Source of the DNA: Megaleporinus macrocephalus | Lineage: Eukaryota > Chordata > Actinopteri > Characiformes > Anostomidae | Direction: 5' to 3' | Length of the DNA: 64,000 bases | NCBI GenBank assembly: GCA_021613375.1 | Contig: CM038704.1 | Coordinates: forward strand, 7,260,091 to 7,324,090 | In this document: piece after piece, positions 9,721 to 21,660 of the stretch | Layout of the letters: every line of letters starts with the position of its first letter | Position numbering within the stretch: position 1 is the first letter of the stretch | Position numbers and translations under genes: made by a program | Notes under the pieces: model-generated | What the model was told of the DNA's origin: nothing | Database searches by the model: none | What the model saw: the letters and a program-made list of their open reading frames with translations, nothing else

Positions 9721-11781
9721 TGGTAATGTACTAAAATGTTTGGCTGCTAGTGTACTAAAACGTTTGGCTGGTAGTGTATCTAAAACGTTTGACTGGTAGT
9801 GTACTAAAACGTTTGACTGGTAGTGTACTAAAACGTTTGACTGGTAGTGTATCTAAAACGTTTGGCTGGTAGTGTATCTAAAACGTTTGACTGGTAGTGT
9901 ACTGAAACGTTTGACTGGTAGTGTATCTAAAACGTTTGGCTGGTAGTGTATCTAAAACGTTTGACTGGTAGTGCACTGAAACGTTTGACTGGTAGTGTAT
10001 CTAAAACGTTTGAATGGTAGTGTACTAAAACGTTTGACTGGTAGTGTATCTAAAATGTTTGAATGGTAGTGTTCTAAAACGTTTGGCTGGTAGTGTATCT
10101 AAAACGTTTGACTGGTAGTGTATCTAAAATGTTTGAATGGTAGTGTATCAAAAACGTTTGGCTGGTAGTGTATCTAAAACGTTTGACTGGTAGTGTATCT
10201 AAAATGTTTGAATGGTAGTGTACTAAAACGTTTGGCTGGTAGTGTATCTAAAACGTTTGACTGGTAGTGTATCTAAAATGTTTGAATGGTAGTGTATCTA
10301 AAACGTTTGGCTGGTAGTGTATCTAAAACATTTGACTGGTAGTGTACTAAAACGTTTGGTTGGTAGTGTTCTAAAACGTTTGACTGGTAGTGTATCTAAA
10401 ACTTTGACTGGTAGTGTATCTAAAACTTTGACTGGTAGTGTACTATAACGTTTAGCTGGTAGTGTATCTAAAATGCTTGACTGGTAGTGTACTAAAACGT
10501 TTGACTGGTAGTGTATCTAAAACGTTTAACTGGTAGTGTACTAAAACGTTTGACTGGTAGTGTACTAAAACGTTTGACTGGTAGTGTATCTAAAACGTTT
10601 AACTGGTAGTGTATCTAAAACTTTGACTGGTAGTGTATCTAAAACTTTGACTGGTAGTGTATCTAAAACTTTGACTGGTAGTGTATCTAAAACTTTGACT
10701 GGTAGTGTACTATAACGTTTAGCTGGTAGTGTATCTAAAATGCTTGACTGGTAGTGTACTAAAACGTTTGACTGGTAGTGTACTAAAACGTTTGACTGGT
10801 AGTGTATCTAAAACGTTTGACTGGTAGTGTATCTAAAACGTTTGACTGGTAGTGTACTAAAACGTTTGACTGGTAGTGTATCTAAAACATTTGACTGGTA
10901 GTGTACTAAAACGTTTGACTGGTAGTGTATCTAAAATGTCTGAATGGTAGTGTTCTAAAACGTTTGGCTGGTAGTGTATCTAAAACGTTTGAATGGTAGT
11001 GTATCTAAAATGTTTGAATGGTAGTGTATCTAAAATGTTTGAATGGTAGTGTATCTAAAACGTTTGGCTGGTAGTGTATCTAAAATGTTTGAATGGTAGT
11101 GTATCTAAAACGTTTGGCTGGTAGTGTATCTAAAACGTTTGACTGGTAGTGTATCTAAAATGTTTGAATGGTAGTGTACTAAAACGTTTGGCTGGTAGTG
11201 TATCTAAAACGTTTGGCTGGTAGTGTATCTAAAGCGTTTGACTGGTAGTGTATCTAAAACGTTTGGCTGGTAGTGTATCTAAAACGTTTGACTGGTAGTG
11301 TACTAAAACGTTTGGCTGGTAGTGTATCTAAAACGTTTGACTGGTAGTGTATCTAAAACGTTTGACTGGTAGTGTATCTAAAATGTTTGAATGGTAGTGT
11401 ATCTAAAACGTTTGACTGGTAGTGTACTAAAACGTTTGACTGGTAGTGTATCTAAAATGTTTGAATGGTAGTGTATCTAAAACGTTTGACTGGTAGTGTA
11501 CTAAAACGTTTGGCTGGTAGTGTATCTAAAACGTTTGACTGGTAGTGTATCTAAAACGTTTGACTGGTAGTGTATCTAAAACGTTTGACTGGTAGTGTAT
11601 CTAAAATGTTTGACTGGTAGTGTATCTAAAACGTTTGACTGGTAGTGTATCTAAAACGTTTGGCTGGTAGTGTATCTAAAACGTTTGGCTGGTAGTGTAT
11701 CTAAAACGTTTGACTGGTAGTGTATCTAAAACGTTTGACTGGTAGTGTATCTAAAATGTTTGAATGGTAGGGTACTAAAAC
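9721..11781. repeat. 24/25-bp minisatellite, about 83 copies
   Basis: The unit is TAGTGTATCTAAAACGTTTG followed by ACTGG, or one base shorter with TAGTGTACTAAAACG. Frequent variants are AAAATGTTTGAATGG, AAACGTTTGGCTGG and a form missing one base (AAACTTTGACTGG). Most copies carry the palindrome AAACGTTT, whose central CpG often appears as TpG, as expected from methylation decay. Runs of identical variant order (for example 10380-10450 and 10620-10740) show segmental duplication inside the array. Confidence 0.96.
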
Positions 11782-11894
11782 AGTTGTTATACATATATAT
11801 AAATTCATTAAATGTTTGTCATATATACGATGTACACAGCTTTTAATATATTCTCATTCACTGTTCATGTGAAATTATCATTTTTATGGTGTAA

Positions 11895-12118
11895 CTATCA
11901 TCCAGAGACTGTTTTGTCCTGTTATTTTAGAATTATTAATAATAATAATAATCTGTTTTACTCTAATTAACAGTATGAATTGGGAACAATGACATCTACA
12001 GCTCTCTGTGTCTTGTCCTCACTAGGACTGCAGACGCTCCGTCAAATTCAGGCGTGAATAGAAAAGACAGGAGCCTATAGAGGATTCAAAGTCACCTTCT
12101 TACTGAATGTAAACTTTA
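11895..12118 (+). repeat. duplicated segment beside an array, copy 1
   Basis: ACAGGAGCCTATAGAGGATT, CAAAGTCACCTTCTTACTGA and TGAATGTAAACTT recur at 15735-15960. This copy follows the 24/25-bp array by about 110 bp. Confidence 0.8.
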
Positions 12119-12129
12119 TTGCTGTCATT

Positions 12130-13140
12130 GACTTTGTGATGAAGAGAGTGGAGTATTATTCCAGCTCACCAGCACCCAACACTATAAGCACCACCAGAAA
12201 CACGGAGCAGGGTCGAACGCGGTTCCACAAAGCATTAATGCGCGGAATCTGCATCTCAATCAGCTTCAAAAATCATTTCACACTCGCAGCGAGTCAGGAC
12301 ATCTATCCATTTCACAGCAACACATCCTCGGCGATGACTCTGCGCAAGAGGAGAGGAGTCAGAGGGGTAAAGAAGCCGGGCGGCATGGCGCATTACATTA
12401 GCGCATCTTGTTTGCCAATTTGTAACCCTCAGTCGCAACAAGGATGGAAACCCTAATTAGCATTTAGCATCCCGACAAGAGCCTACTGGATTTGTGAACT
12501 TTCCGCCAACATTCGCTCTCATTACTCGCGTCTGTCAGTTTCCCACAGCTTCATTTGCTCATAATTATACATGGGAGAGTGTGGGGAGCGAGCGAGGGAA
12601 GGAGAACCAGAGCAGGGGAGGGGAGGTGTGGTGTGGTGTGGCGAGCGGGCGCCTCCAATGCATGCATTTAGATCAGGAGGTCACGGCGGGCGTATCTACT
12701 TTCTCAGTGTACGTTCGTACGGGAGGAAGAGACCGGAGGAGTTCTGAGGGCACCACGGTCACCAGACGCAAGCGATGGTGGAGGAGAGACAGCGATAGAG
12801 GAACCCTAGAGACTCCAAAGTGCCTCTCGCTCCCCCGCCCCCCCGACCCATTCTCTCTCCACCCTTGCCTATCAGTTCTTCCTTAATTCATTATTCATGG
12901 CCTTTTTTAGTCTCGGCGGCAGGAGGCAAATCTCAAAGTGGCAGCCCGGAGGGCGTATTATGTTGGCAAAATGAAGGCGGCGGCACACAAACGCCCCGAG
13001 AGCTATCGAGCGGTTAGCACTGCAGGCCCGGGAAGAAGGTCACGGATAGGAATGGAATGTGACCATGTTATCTTCAAACTAATCATCGGATGTTTGACCT
13101 CGGCTCTGGAACACACGGTTTAGGTGAGTGACCCGCCGAG
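12130..13140. other. non-repetitive intron between two arrays, candidate regulatory sequence
   Basis: Island of ordinary, CpG-containing sequence between the 24/25-bp and 52-bp arrays, with homeodomain-like motifs (TTAATTCATTATTCATGG, GCTCATAATTATACATGG). Open frames of 60-130 codons here lack splice or family support. Nothing definite. Confidence 0.25.
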
Positions 13141-13460
13141 TCGTTGCTTGTTCTCGGAAAAGGCGCAGAGGACTGTGTGAACTACCTAGCTTGTTAGCTC
13201 CTAACGGTCTGAAGCACTGCGCCGCACTAACGAGCCAATTACCTCCTCATAAAGTCTCCATCAAAAGTTTGAGGACCACCTGCAAGTAGCACTGTTTTTC
13301 ACAGCGTTGTACAAGTTCTAGGTGGTAACCACGTCCCGAGATGATGTCATAGAGGTACTACAGTAAACGTGGGGTGCAAACTTTACAGTATATTGATAAG
13401 ACTTGCAGTGAACACATAGAACAACACTGTGACTACTAGTGATGTAGCCAAATAGACTGT

Positions 13461-15622
13461 TACAGATAGACTGCAATAGTAAGCTTATGTAATTACACAT
13501 GTGTACCACTTAACAGATTACAGTAATACAGCTCATGTAATTACATGTGTATTATTTCTTTATAGATTACAGTAATACAGTTTATGTACTAACACATGTC
13601 TATCACTTTCTTTACAGATTACCGTAATACCGCTCATGTAATTACACGAGTACCACTTTCTTTATAGATTACAGTAATACATCTTATGTAATAACACATG
13701 TGTATTACTTTCTTTACAGATTACAGTAATACATTTTATGTAAAAACACATGTGTATTACTTTCTTTACAGATTACAATAATCCATTTTATGTAATAACA
13801 CATGTGTATTACTTTCTTTACAGATTACAGTAATACATTTCATGTAATAACACATGTGTATTACTTTCTTTACAGATTACAGTAATACATCTTATGTAAA
13901 AACACGTGTATTACTTTCTTTACAGATTACAGTAATATAGCTTTTGTAATAACACGTGTATCACTTTCTTTGCAGATTACAGTAATACATTTTATGTAAA
14001 AACACATGTGTATTACTTTCTTTACAGATTACAGTAATACATTTTATGTAATAACACGTGTATTACTTTCTTTACAGATTACAGTAATACAATTTATGTA
14101 ATAACACATGTGTATTACTTTCTTTACAGATTACAATAATCCATTTTATGTAATAACACATGTGTATTACTTTCTTTACAGATTACAGTAATACATTTTA
14201 TGTAATAACACATGTGTATTACTTTCTTTACAGATTACAGTAATAAATCTTATGTAAAAACACGTGTATTACTTTCTTTACAGATTACAGTAATATAGCT
14301 TTTGTAATAACACGTGTATCACTTTCTTTGCAGATTACAGTAATACATTTTATGTAAAAACACATGTGTATTACTTTCTTTACAGATTAAAGTAATATAG
14401 TTTTTGTAATAACACGTGTATCACTTTCTTTACAGATTACAGTAATACATCTTATGTAATAACACATGTGTATTACTTTCTTTACAGATTACAGTAATAC
14501 ATTTTATGTAATAACACATGTGTATTACTTTCTTTACAGATTACAGTAATAAATCTTATGTAATAACACATGTGTATTACTTTCTTTACAGATTACAGTA
14601 ATACATTTTATGTAAAAACACGTGTATTACTTTCTTTACAGATTACAGTAATATAGCTTTTGTAATAACACGTGTATTACTTTCTTTGCAGATTACAGTA
14701 ATACATCTTATGTAATAACACATGTGTATTACTTTCTTTACAGATTACAGTAATACATCTTATGTAATAACATGTGTATTACTTTCTTTACAGATTACAG
14801 TAATCCATTTTATGTAAAAACACATGTATATTACTTTCTTTACAGATTACAGTAATATAGCTTTTGTAATAACACGTGTATTACTTTCTTTACAGATTAC
14901 AGTAATACATCTTATGTAAAAACACTTGTGTATTACTTTCTTTACAGATTACAGTAATATAGCTTTTGTAATAACACGTGTATTACATTCTTTGCAGATT
15001 ACAGTAATACATCTTATGTAATAACACATGTGTATTACTTTCTTTACAGATTACAGTAATAAATCTTATGTAATAACACATGTGTATTACTTTCTTTACA
15101 GATTACAGTAATACATCGTATGTAAAAACACACGTGTATTACTTTCTTTACAGATTACAGTAATATAGCTTTTGTAATAACACGTGTATTACTTTCTTTG
15201 CAGATTACAGTAATACATTTTATGTAATAACACATGTGTATTACTTTCTTTACAGATTACAGTAATAAATCTTATGTAATAACACATGTGTATTACTTTC
15301 TTTACAGATTACAGTAATACATCTTATGTAATAACACATGTGTATTACTTTCTTTACAGATTATAGTAATACATCTTATGTAATAACACATGTGTATTAC
15401 TTTCTTTACAGATTACAGTAATAAATCTTATGTAATAACACATGTGTATTACTTTCTTTACAGATTACAGTAATACATCTTATGTAATAACACATGTGTA
15501 TTACTTTCTTTACAGATTACAGTAATACATCTTATGTAATAACACGTGTATCACTTTCTTTATAGATTACAGTAATACATCTTATGTAATAACACGTGTA
15601 TCATTTTCTTTATAGATTACAG
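13461..15622. repeat. 52-bp minisatellite, about 42 copies
   Basis: The unit is ATTACAGTAATACATCTTAT, GTAATAACACATGTGTATTA, CTTTCTTTACAG. Shorter units have CACGTG in place of CACATGTG. The leftmost copies (13461-13700) are the most diverged and the centre is the most uniform, the usual pattern of a tandem array. The plus strand repeats a 3' splice-site look-alike, TACTTTCTTTACAG, but the host gene is transcribed from the other strand. Confidence 0.96.
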
Positions 15623-15734
15623 ATAAACTGTACTGCTGTAATCCATCTGTAACAGTGAATACATCAGTAGTAGCTACGTTGTTGTTGCGTACGTTGTTAG
15701 TTATTACAGACTCTTAATATAGATATAGTAGCGT

Positions 15735-15960
15735 AGACTATTTTGTCCTATTTAATTAGGATTATTTTATTCTGAACACTAATAATTTGTTATACCCTCA
15801 TTAATTGTATGAAACAGTGCCTACGACCCGCTGTGGCCCGTCTGCAGACGCAGTGAAATTCAGGCATGAATGGAGAAGAAGACAGGAGCCTACAGAGGAT
15901 TCAAAGTCACCTTCTTACTGAACTCACTCACAGAAGCATGATCTACTGAATGTAAACTTC
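15735..15960 (+). repeat. duplicated segment beside an array, copy 2
   Basis: It carries ACAGGAGCCTACAGAGGATT and CAAAGTCACCTTCTTACTGA with an extra 27-base stretch (ACTCACAGAAGCATGATC). It follows the 52-bp array by about 110 bp, mirroring copy 1. Confidence 0.8.
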
Positions 15961-15964
15961 AAAT

Positions 15965-16080
15965 GCTTCAAAATCACTTGGAAATCATTCTGGTTCCATT
16001 GACTTACATTAAAAGTAAAGAGAGTTTTTGGTCTTTCCTGTAAAGTTTTAATCTTGTTTTTCATTGGACAGTGCTGATAT
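15965..16080 (-). mobile_element. GCTGTCCAATGAAAA MITE family, partial copy
   Basis: Reads ATTCTGGTTCCATTGACTTA, then CCTGTAAAGTTTTAATC and TTTTTCATTGGACAGTGCTG, the right half and terminus of the family described at 60345-60690. Confidence 0.75.
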
Positions 16081-16959
16081 GGGTCCTAAACTCGTGGGTC
16101 CAGATGGAACTGAACTGTCTATGTTTGTTATCAGCTGGTCGTGTTTTTGTACAAGCAGGACTTACATATGCTGTGTTCTACAGAGGGAGCTCGTCAACCG
16201 TTGGCTATACTGCTCTGCTCTCGTATTTTAGTCGGAAGGTAAATACTCAAACATAGGTGTTTGGCCACGGGCCAACAGTTTGAGCCTTGCGCCTATTGGG
16301 GAACATTGATGTAGGCCTTATAACACCTTATGAATGCATTTAGACTGCATTATCAATACAGGACATGTTTATCCTGACTACATATGAAAATATTACAACA
16401 TATGGATCTAATTCCGATTAATTTATTATGAGAGATTGGCTATTCAGGCAGACTGTTTTTTTTAAAGCAAACTGGAATCATTTTACACCTTTATTTGCAA
16501 CAAAACCATTATTAAAAACTTATAAACTGTGATTCCAAACTTTTGCATGGTGGAAAGGGTGAATAAGACAAAAACCCAGCACCCTATTTACTAATTAACT
16601 TATTATATATAGTTAATTCTGTAATTATTCATGTGTCAGCATTGGTTGAATCTGACAAAATGTAGTACTACAGTAGAACCCATGAAGTATATGCCACTTC
16701 CATACTTCCCATATCAGCGCCCAGGGCGTTCCGATGTGTGCTGAGCAGGAGTAACACAGAGAAGGATATAGATATTATATATAGAGATCGATATTTAAGG
16801 AAAAAAGATCCACAGAGAAAAATCCAGCACTAATGATGTTGTGAGCCTTAAAAATAGTCCCAAATTGCGACGTTCTGCTTACAGGGATAATTTTCTAATT
16901 TCGAAGCTGCGCCGTTCTATAATAGCCCCCTTCATCCGAGCACGGCTCATGCGTAAGCG

Positions 16960-17165
16960 TCGCGTGAGGTGCGCTCTAATGATTACCACTAAAATTGCAT
17001 TAAGCTCAATTATTGGCACAGTTACATTATTGCGAAACAATGCAGCGCCTCGCCATTAACAATAATTACCCCGGCAGCTAAAATACAGGCGGCAGCTCCT
17101 TTCAAGATAATGACATTTTAAATTACTTTCAAATGTGCCGTGCTACAGTGACTAAATATAACTTT
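16960..17165. other. candidate conserved non-coding element, homeodomain-motif rich
   Basis: Dense ATTA/TAAT and ACAAT motifs in balanced sequence (CTAATGATTACCACTAAAAT, CATTAACAATAATTACCCCG, AAATTACTTTCAAATGTGCC) without repeats or stable coding frames. Of all intron stretches here this most resembles a vertebrate developmental enhancer. That is a judgement by eye. Confidence 0.35.
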
Positions 17166-17644
17166 AAGAGATCTCCGAGAGAAGTTGAATGAAGAATCAC
17201 AGAGACCAGGAAACTCTGGAAGAACCTCTAGCGTTCTAAATCACTTGGCGCTTTTCCCCGGCAGCGGTTTTAATAACATCTCCATCCAAATTACACCACT
17301 GGGCCAAACTCTTAAAAGCCTTCATCTGATCAATAAGTGTATTTACACCAGTAACAACAGCAGATCTGATTAGAACAGATAAATAATCATACATACAATA
17401 CAAAGTAACATCAATATCTTATTGTGATGTTACATACAATTAAAATAATTAACATTTATGTTGTGTGTGTCTCTAAAAACAAAAGAACCACTCTGAGGAG
17501 CAAAATCTAAAAAAACAGGAAGCCCCGAAAAACACAAAGAAGAAGAATCACCAAGACGAACCAAGAAAGAGCACAATGAAGAGCCAGTGTAAGGAACTCT
17601 CCAAGAATACAAGGTAGAAGAACCGCTGAGAGAATTAAACTCTC

Positions 17645-18436
17645 AAAAGAAAACCACAAACAAGAACAAAGACTCAAAAGGAGAACCTTCCAAAGAGATT
17701 AAGAAATAACCACAGACAAGAACCAAGACTCAAAAGGAGAACCTTCCAAAGAGATTAAGAAATAACCACAGACAAGAACCAAGACTCAAAAGGAGAACCT
17801 TCCAAAGAGATTGAGGAAGAACTACAACTAAGAACCAAGACTCAAAGGGACAACCTTCCAAAGAGATTGAGGAAGGACCACCGACAAGAACCAAGACTCA
17901 AAAGGAGAACCTTCCAAAGAGATTGAGGAAGAAGCACCAACAAGAAGCAATACTCAAAAGGAGGACCTACTAAGAGCATGAGGAAGAACCACAAACAAGA
18001 AGCAAAACTCAAAAGTAGGACCTACTAGGAACATGAGGAAGAACCACAAACAAGAACCAAGACTCAAAAGGTGAACCTTCCAAAAAGATTGAGGAAAAAC
18101 CACAGACAAGAACCAAGACTCAAAGGGAGAACCCTCCTAAGAGCATGAGAAAGAACCATAAACAAGGACCTAGACTCAAAGGGACAACCCTCCTAAGGGA
18201 TTGAGTAAAAAACACAGACAAAAAAAGAGACTCACAAGGAGAACCTTCCAAAGAGATTGAGGAAGGACCACAAACAAGAACCAAGACTCAAAAGTAGACA
18301 CTCCACAAAAACATGAGGAGGAAGAACCAATGAGCAGAAGCGAGGCTCAAAAGGAGAACCTTAAGAATGAACCACAAAGAGGAACCAATAGTGAACAAGA
18401 GAATTTCACCAAGAACCTAAGAACCAAGACAAGAGG
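17645..18436. repeat. 56-bp degenerate minisatellite, about 14 copies
   Basis: The unit is CCACAGACAAGAACCAAGAC, TCAAAAGGAGAACCTTCCAA, AGAGATTGAGGAAGAA. The first four copies are nearly identical; later ones drift by substitution and short indels. The whole stretch is purine-rich on the plus strand. Weaker related sequence extends left to about 17480. Confidence 0.9.
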
Positions 18437-18750
18437 AGAAACTGCTGCTGGGAGAGACTGAACAGTTCAGCAGAGCGTCTTTCCTCAAAGTGTAGTTTTC
18501 ATCCAGAAAACAGAACCCAGTACAGACTGTTCAGCTCGTCCTCGACTGAGGTTTGAGTCAGAGTTAGAGTGTCCTGTTTGCCTTTGGCGGTAAAGGAGGC
18601 AGAGTGGTCCCAGGGTGGGCTATCGGTTTCCACCCTGCGGAAAGCGATCAATCCCTTCATCCAACAGCCCTCCACTCTTTCTCCTTCTGCCTGTCTGCTT
18701 TCTGCTTTTCATTAACCTACTGTTTACTGTATTACTGTTTTCATTAATCT

Positions 18751-19634
18751 GATAACTGTTAACCTAATACCTGTTAACCTAATACCTGATAACCTAATAC
18801 CTGATAACCTAATACCTGATAACCTAATACCTGATAACCTAATACCTGTTAACCTAATACCTGTTAACCTAATACCTGATAACCTAATACCTGATAACCT
18901 AATACCTGATAACCTAATACCTGTTATTCTAATACCTGTTAACCTAATACCTGTTAACCTAATACCTGTTAACCTAATACCTGATAACCTAATACCTGTT
19001 AACCTAATACCTGATAACCTAATACCTGTTATTCTAATACCTGTTAACCTAATACCTGTTAACCTAATACCTGATAACCTAATACCTGTTAACCTAATAC
19101 CTGATAACCTAATACCTGTTAACTTAATACCTGATAACCTAATACCTGATAACCTAATACCTGTTAACTTAATACCTGATAACCTAATACCTGATAACCT
19201 AATACCTGTTATTCTAATACCTGTTAACCTAATACCTGATAACCTAATACCTGTTAACTTAATACCTGTTATTCTAATACCTGTTAACCTAATACCTGTT
19301 ATTCTAATACCTGTTAACCTAATACCTGTTAACCTAATACCTGTTAATCTAATACCTGTTAACCTAATACCTGTTAACCTAATACCTGATAACCTAATAC
19401 CTGTTAACTTAATACCTGTTATTCTAATACCTGTTAACCTAATACCTGTTATTCTAATACCTGTTAACCTAATACCTGATAACCTAATACCTGTTAACTT
19501 AATACCTGTTATTCTAATACCTGTTAACCTAATACCTGTTAATCTAATACCTGTTAACCTAATACCTGTTAACCTAATACCTGATAACCTAATACCTGTT
19601 AACTTAATACCTGTTAACCTAATACCTGTTAATA
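18751..19634. repeat. 15-bp minisatellite, about 59 copies
   Basis: The unit is AACCTAATACCTGTT, with variants ending CTGAT or starting ATTCTAATAC, AACTTAATAC or AATCTAATAC. Since 15 is a multiple of three, the minus strand stays open for 308 codons as repeats of LTGIR, LSGIR, ITGIK and ITGIR. There is no splice, promoter or family evidence that this is translated, and the pentapeptide is explained by the period. Confidence 0.96.
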
Positions 19635-19667
19635 TCAATCTGGTGCACAAAAATTATCTATTACATC

Positions 19668-20275
19668 TACAGGTAAACTGTAACACTACCTTCACCTACC
19701 TGTGTACAGGTAAACTGTACCACTACCTTCACCTACCTGTGTACAGGTAAACTGTAACACTACCTTCACCTACCTGTGTACAGGTAAACTGTAACACTAC
19801 CTTCATCTACCTGTGTACAGATAAACTGTAACACTACCTTCACCTACTTGTGTAGAGGTAAAATCTAACGCTACCTTCACCTACCTGTGTACAGATAAAC
19901 TGTAACACTACCTTCACCTACCTGTGTACAGGTAAAATGTAACGCTACCTTCACCTACCTGTTTACAGATAAATTGTAATACTACCTTCACCTACCTGTT
20001 TATAAGTAAACTGGTATCACTACCTTCACCTACCTGTGTACAGGTAAACTGTATCACTACCTTCACCTACCTGGGTACAGGTAAACTGTAACACTACCTT
20101 CACCTACCTGTGTACAGGTAAACTGTAACACTACCTTCGCCTACCTGTGTACAGGTAAACTGTAACACTACCTTCACCTACCTGTGTACAGGTAAACTGT
20201 AACACTACCTTCACCTACCTGTGTACAGGTAAACTGTAACACTACCTTCACCTACCTGTGTACAGGTAAACTGTA
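19668..20275. repeat. 37-bp minisatellite, first array (about 16 copies)
   Basis: The unit is AGGTAAACTGTAACACTACC followed by TTCACCTACCTGTGTAC. It is the same unit and orientation as the larger array at 47172-48724. Variants here include AGATAAACTG and GGTAAAATGTAACGC. Each copy contains a near-palindrome, TACCTGTGTACAGGTA. Confidence 0.95.
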
Positions 20276-20279
20276 AGTC

Positions 20280-21340
20280 TCTCTGGATAAGAGATTTAAA
20301 TGTCCTCACACTCTCCGGCTCTGGGCAGGTAGGTGGAGGCAGCGTGTCAGGCAGGGAACAGAGCAGCTGAGCTAAATCACGGCGTGTGAAAGGAAGCGAT
20401 TACGGCGTGTACCGCGGCCGGTTTACACGCGTCTTACGGCTCTGATCAATGAAAACCTCTGACTCTCGCTGAGTCAGCATGGCTGTCATCTCAACGCCAA
20501 CACCGACGCCGTCCTTCTTCCTTTGAGTCGCCGCCCCGACTCTCTTTTCTTTCTCTGAGCTGTTCGGTCTCTATTCTCTCTCTCAGGTTTGCTGTGGACG
20601 GTGGGCGGAGGTGAACGGACAGTGATTTACTCAGTCGACAGCTTCCTGATCTCCACTTCTTCCCGCACAGCGTGGCGCGGGCTCCGGTGATTGACATCCC
20701 GCTCTTCCAGCGCCGGCTTATGTATCAAACCCGGCTCTAACGGAGAGCTCTGGAGCCCCCCCGGAAAGATATATCTGGGTTTGGAGGCTCCTGCCTGGGA
20801 GACTTTCCTTCTTTTGTTTTTTTCCAGCAGGCGGCTTTTGAAATTGGGTTTTTTTCCCCACCCGGACCGCCGGAGATATAAATCGAAATCGTATTTCAAA
20901 ACCTGACAAGTTGGCTCAAAGTGGAGCGGCTCGTGGCAGCAGAAGCGTGGCCTGCGTGGCCCAATTGACACATCAAAGCTGGAAAAGAGTGATTGATTGT
21001 CAGCAATCGTAACAAACAGAACCAAAGGCGGTCTCTCTCTCGCAGCTGTGGCGACGGCGGCGGCCAAATGGAGCGACTCGGCACGCGGGCCTGCTCCGGA
21101 GAGAGAGGTCAGCCGCGGTTAACTTTAGACTGTCCGGAACGTTAAATAAACTCAAGGAATTGATTCAGCTCGGTTTTCGGGGCGATCTCGCAAACTGTGA
21201 CTCGAATTTCAATTGAATCTCCACTGAAACTGAACTCACACCACCTCCATCATTTCCCACTCGTCTGATTAGCCCATGGGACTGTCTGCCAACGTGAAGC
21301 CCATCTCACTCCAGCAGAAAGGCTTTAAAAGAGTAAATGC
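20280..21340. other. GC/CpG-richer non-repetitive intron, candidate regulatory sequence
   Basis: CpG-rich relative to surroundings (TACCGCGGCCGGTTTACACG near 20411), includes CGCTGAGTCAGCATGG, a TRE/MARE-like motif, and several overlapping open frames of 60-146 codons on the minus strand. None of those frames resembles a known protein or has matched splice sites. Confidence 0.25.
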
Positions 21341-21344
21341 AAGT

Positions 21345-21660
21345 TCAGTAACTCCTCCCACCAGCGAGTCATCTTCCTCCATCTCACTCTGTCCTCTGCG
21401 TCCTCTGTCTTTACACCAACTACCTTTATGTCCTCTCTAACTGCATCCATATATCTCCTCTTTGGCCTTCCTCCTTGTCTTTTTCCTCGCAGCTTCTCCT
21501 TCCATCAATATACCCACTGTCCCCCCTCTGGACATGTCCAAACTGTCTCGGTCTGGCCTCTCTAACTTTATCTCCTAGTTGTTAAACCTGTGCTGGACGT
21601 CTGATGATCTCAATCCTAACCAAATCCATCCTTGTCACTCCCAAGAAGAACCTCAACATA
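21345..21660 (-). pseudogene. non-LTR retrotransposon (LINE) ORF2 C-terminal fragment
   Basis: The minus strand at about 21361-21480 reads openly as RQGGRPKRRYMDAVREDIKV followed by VGVKTEDAEDRVRWRKM. This is the familiar C-terminal end of RTE-type and related fish LINE reverse-transcriptase ORFs (family pattern GRPKRRYMD, then DAEDRVRWR). Between 21480 and 21660 the same ORF can be followed with frameshifts and stops (for example FGHVQRG-like and LGVT-like remnants). Its upstream side runs directly into the 36-bp array, whose unit encodes the residues expected just N-terminal to it. The LINE clade cannot be fixed from so short a piece. It is a dead fragment. Confidence 0.85.

Noticed and set aside
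8163..15622. CRISPR-like arrays
   Set aside because: There are no unique spacers; units are contiguous, and the DNA is clearly vertebrate.
13461..15622. Repeated TTTCTTTACAG as a series of real exons' acceptors
   Set aside because: They lie on the strand opposite to the only gene found, with no paired donors or open frames.
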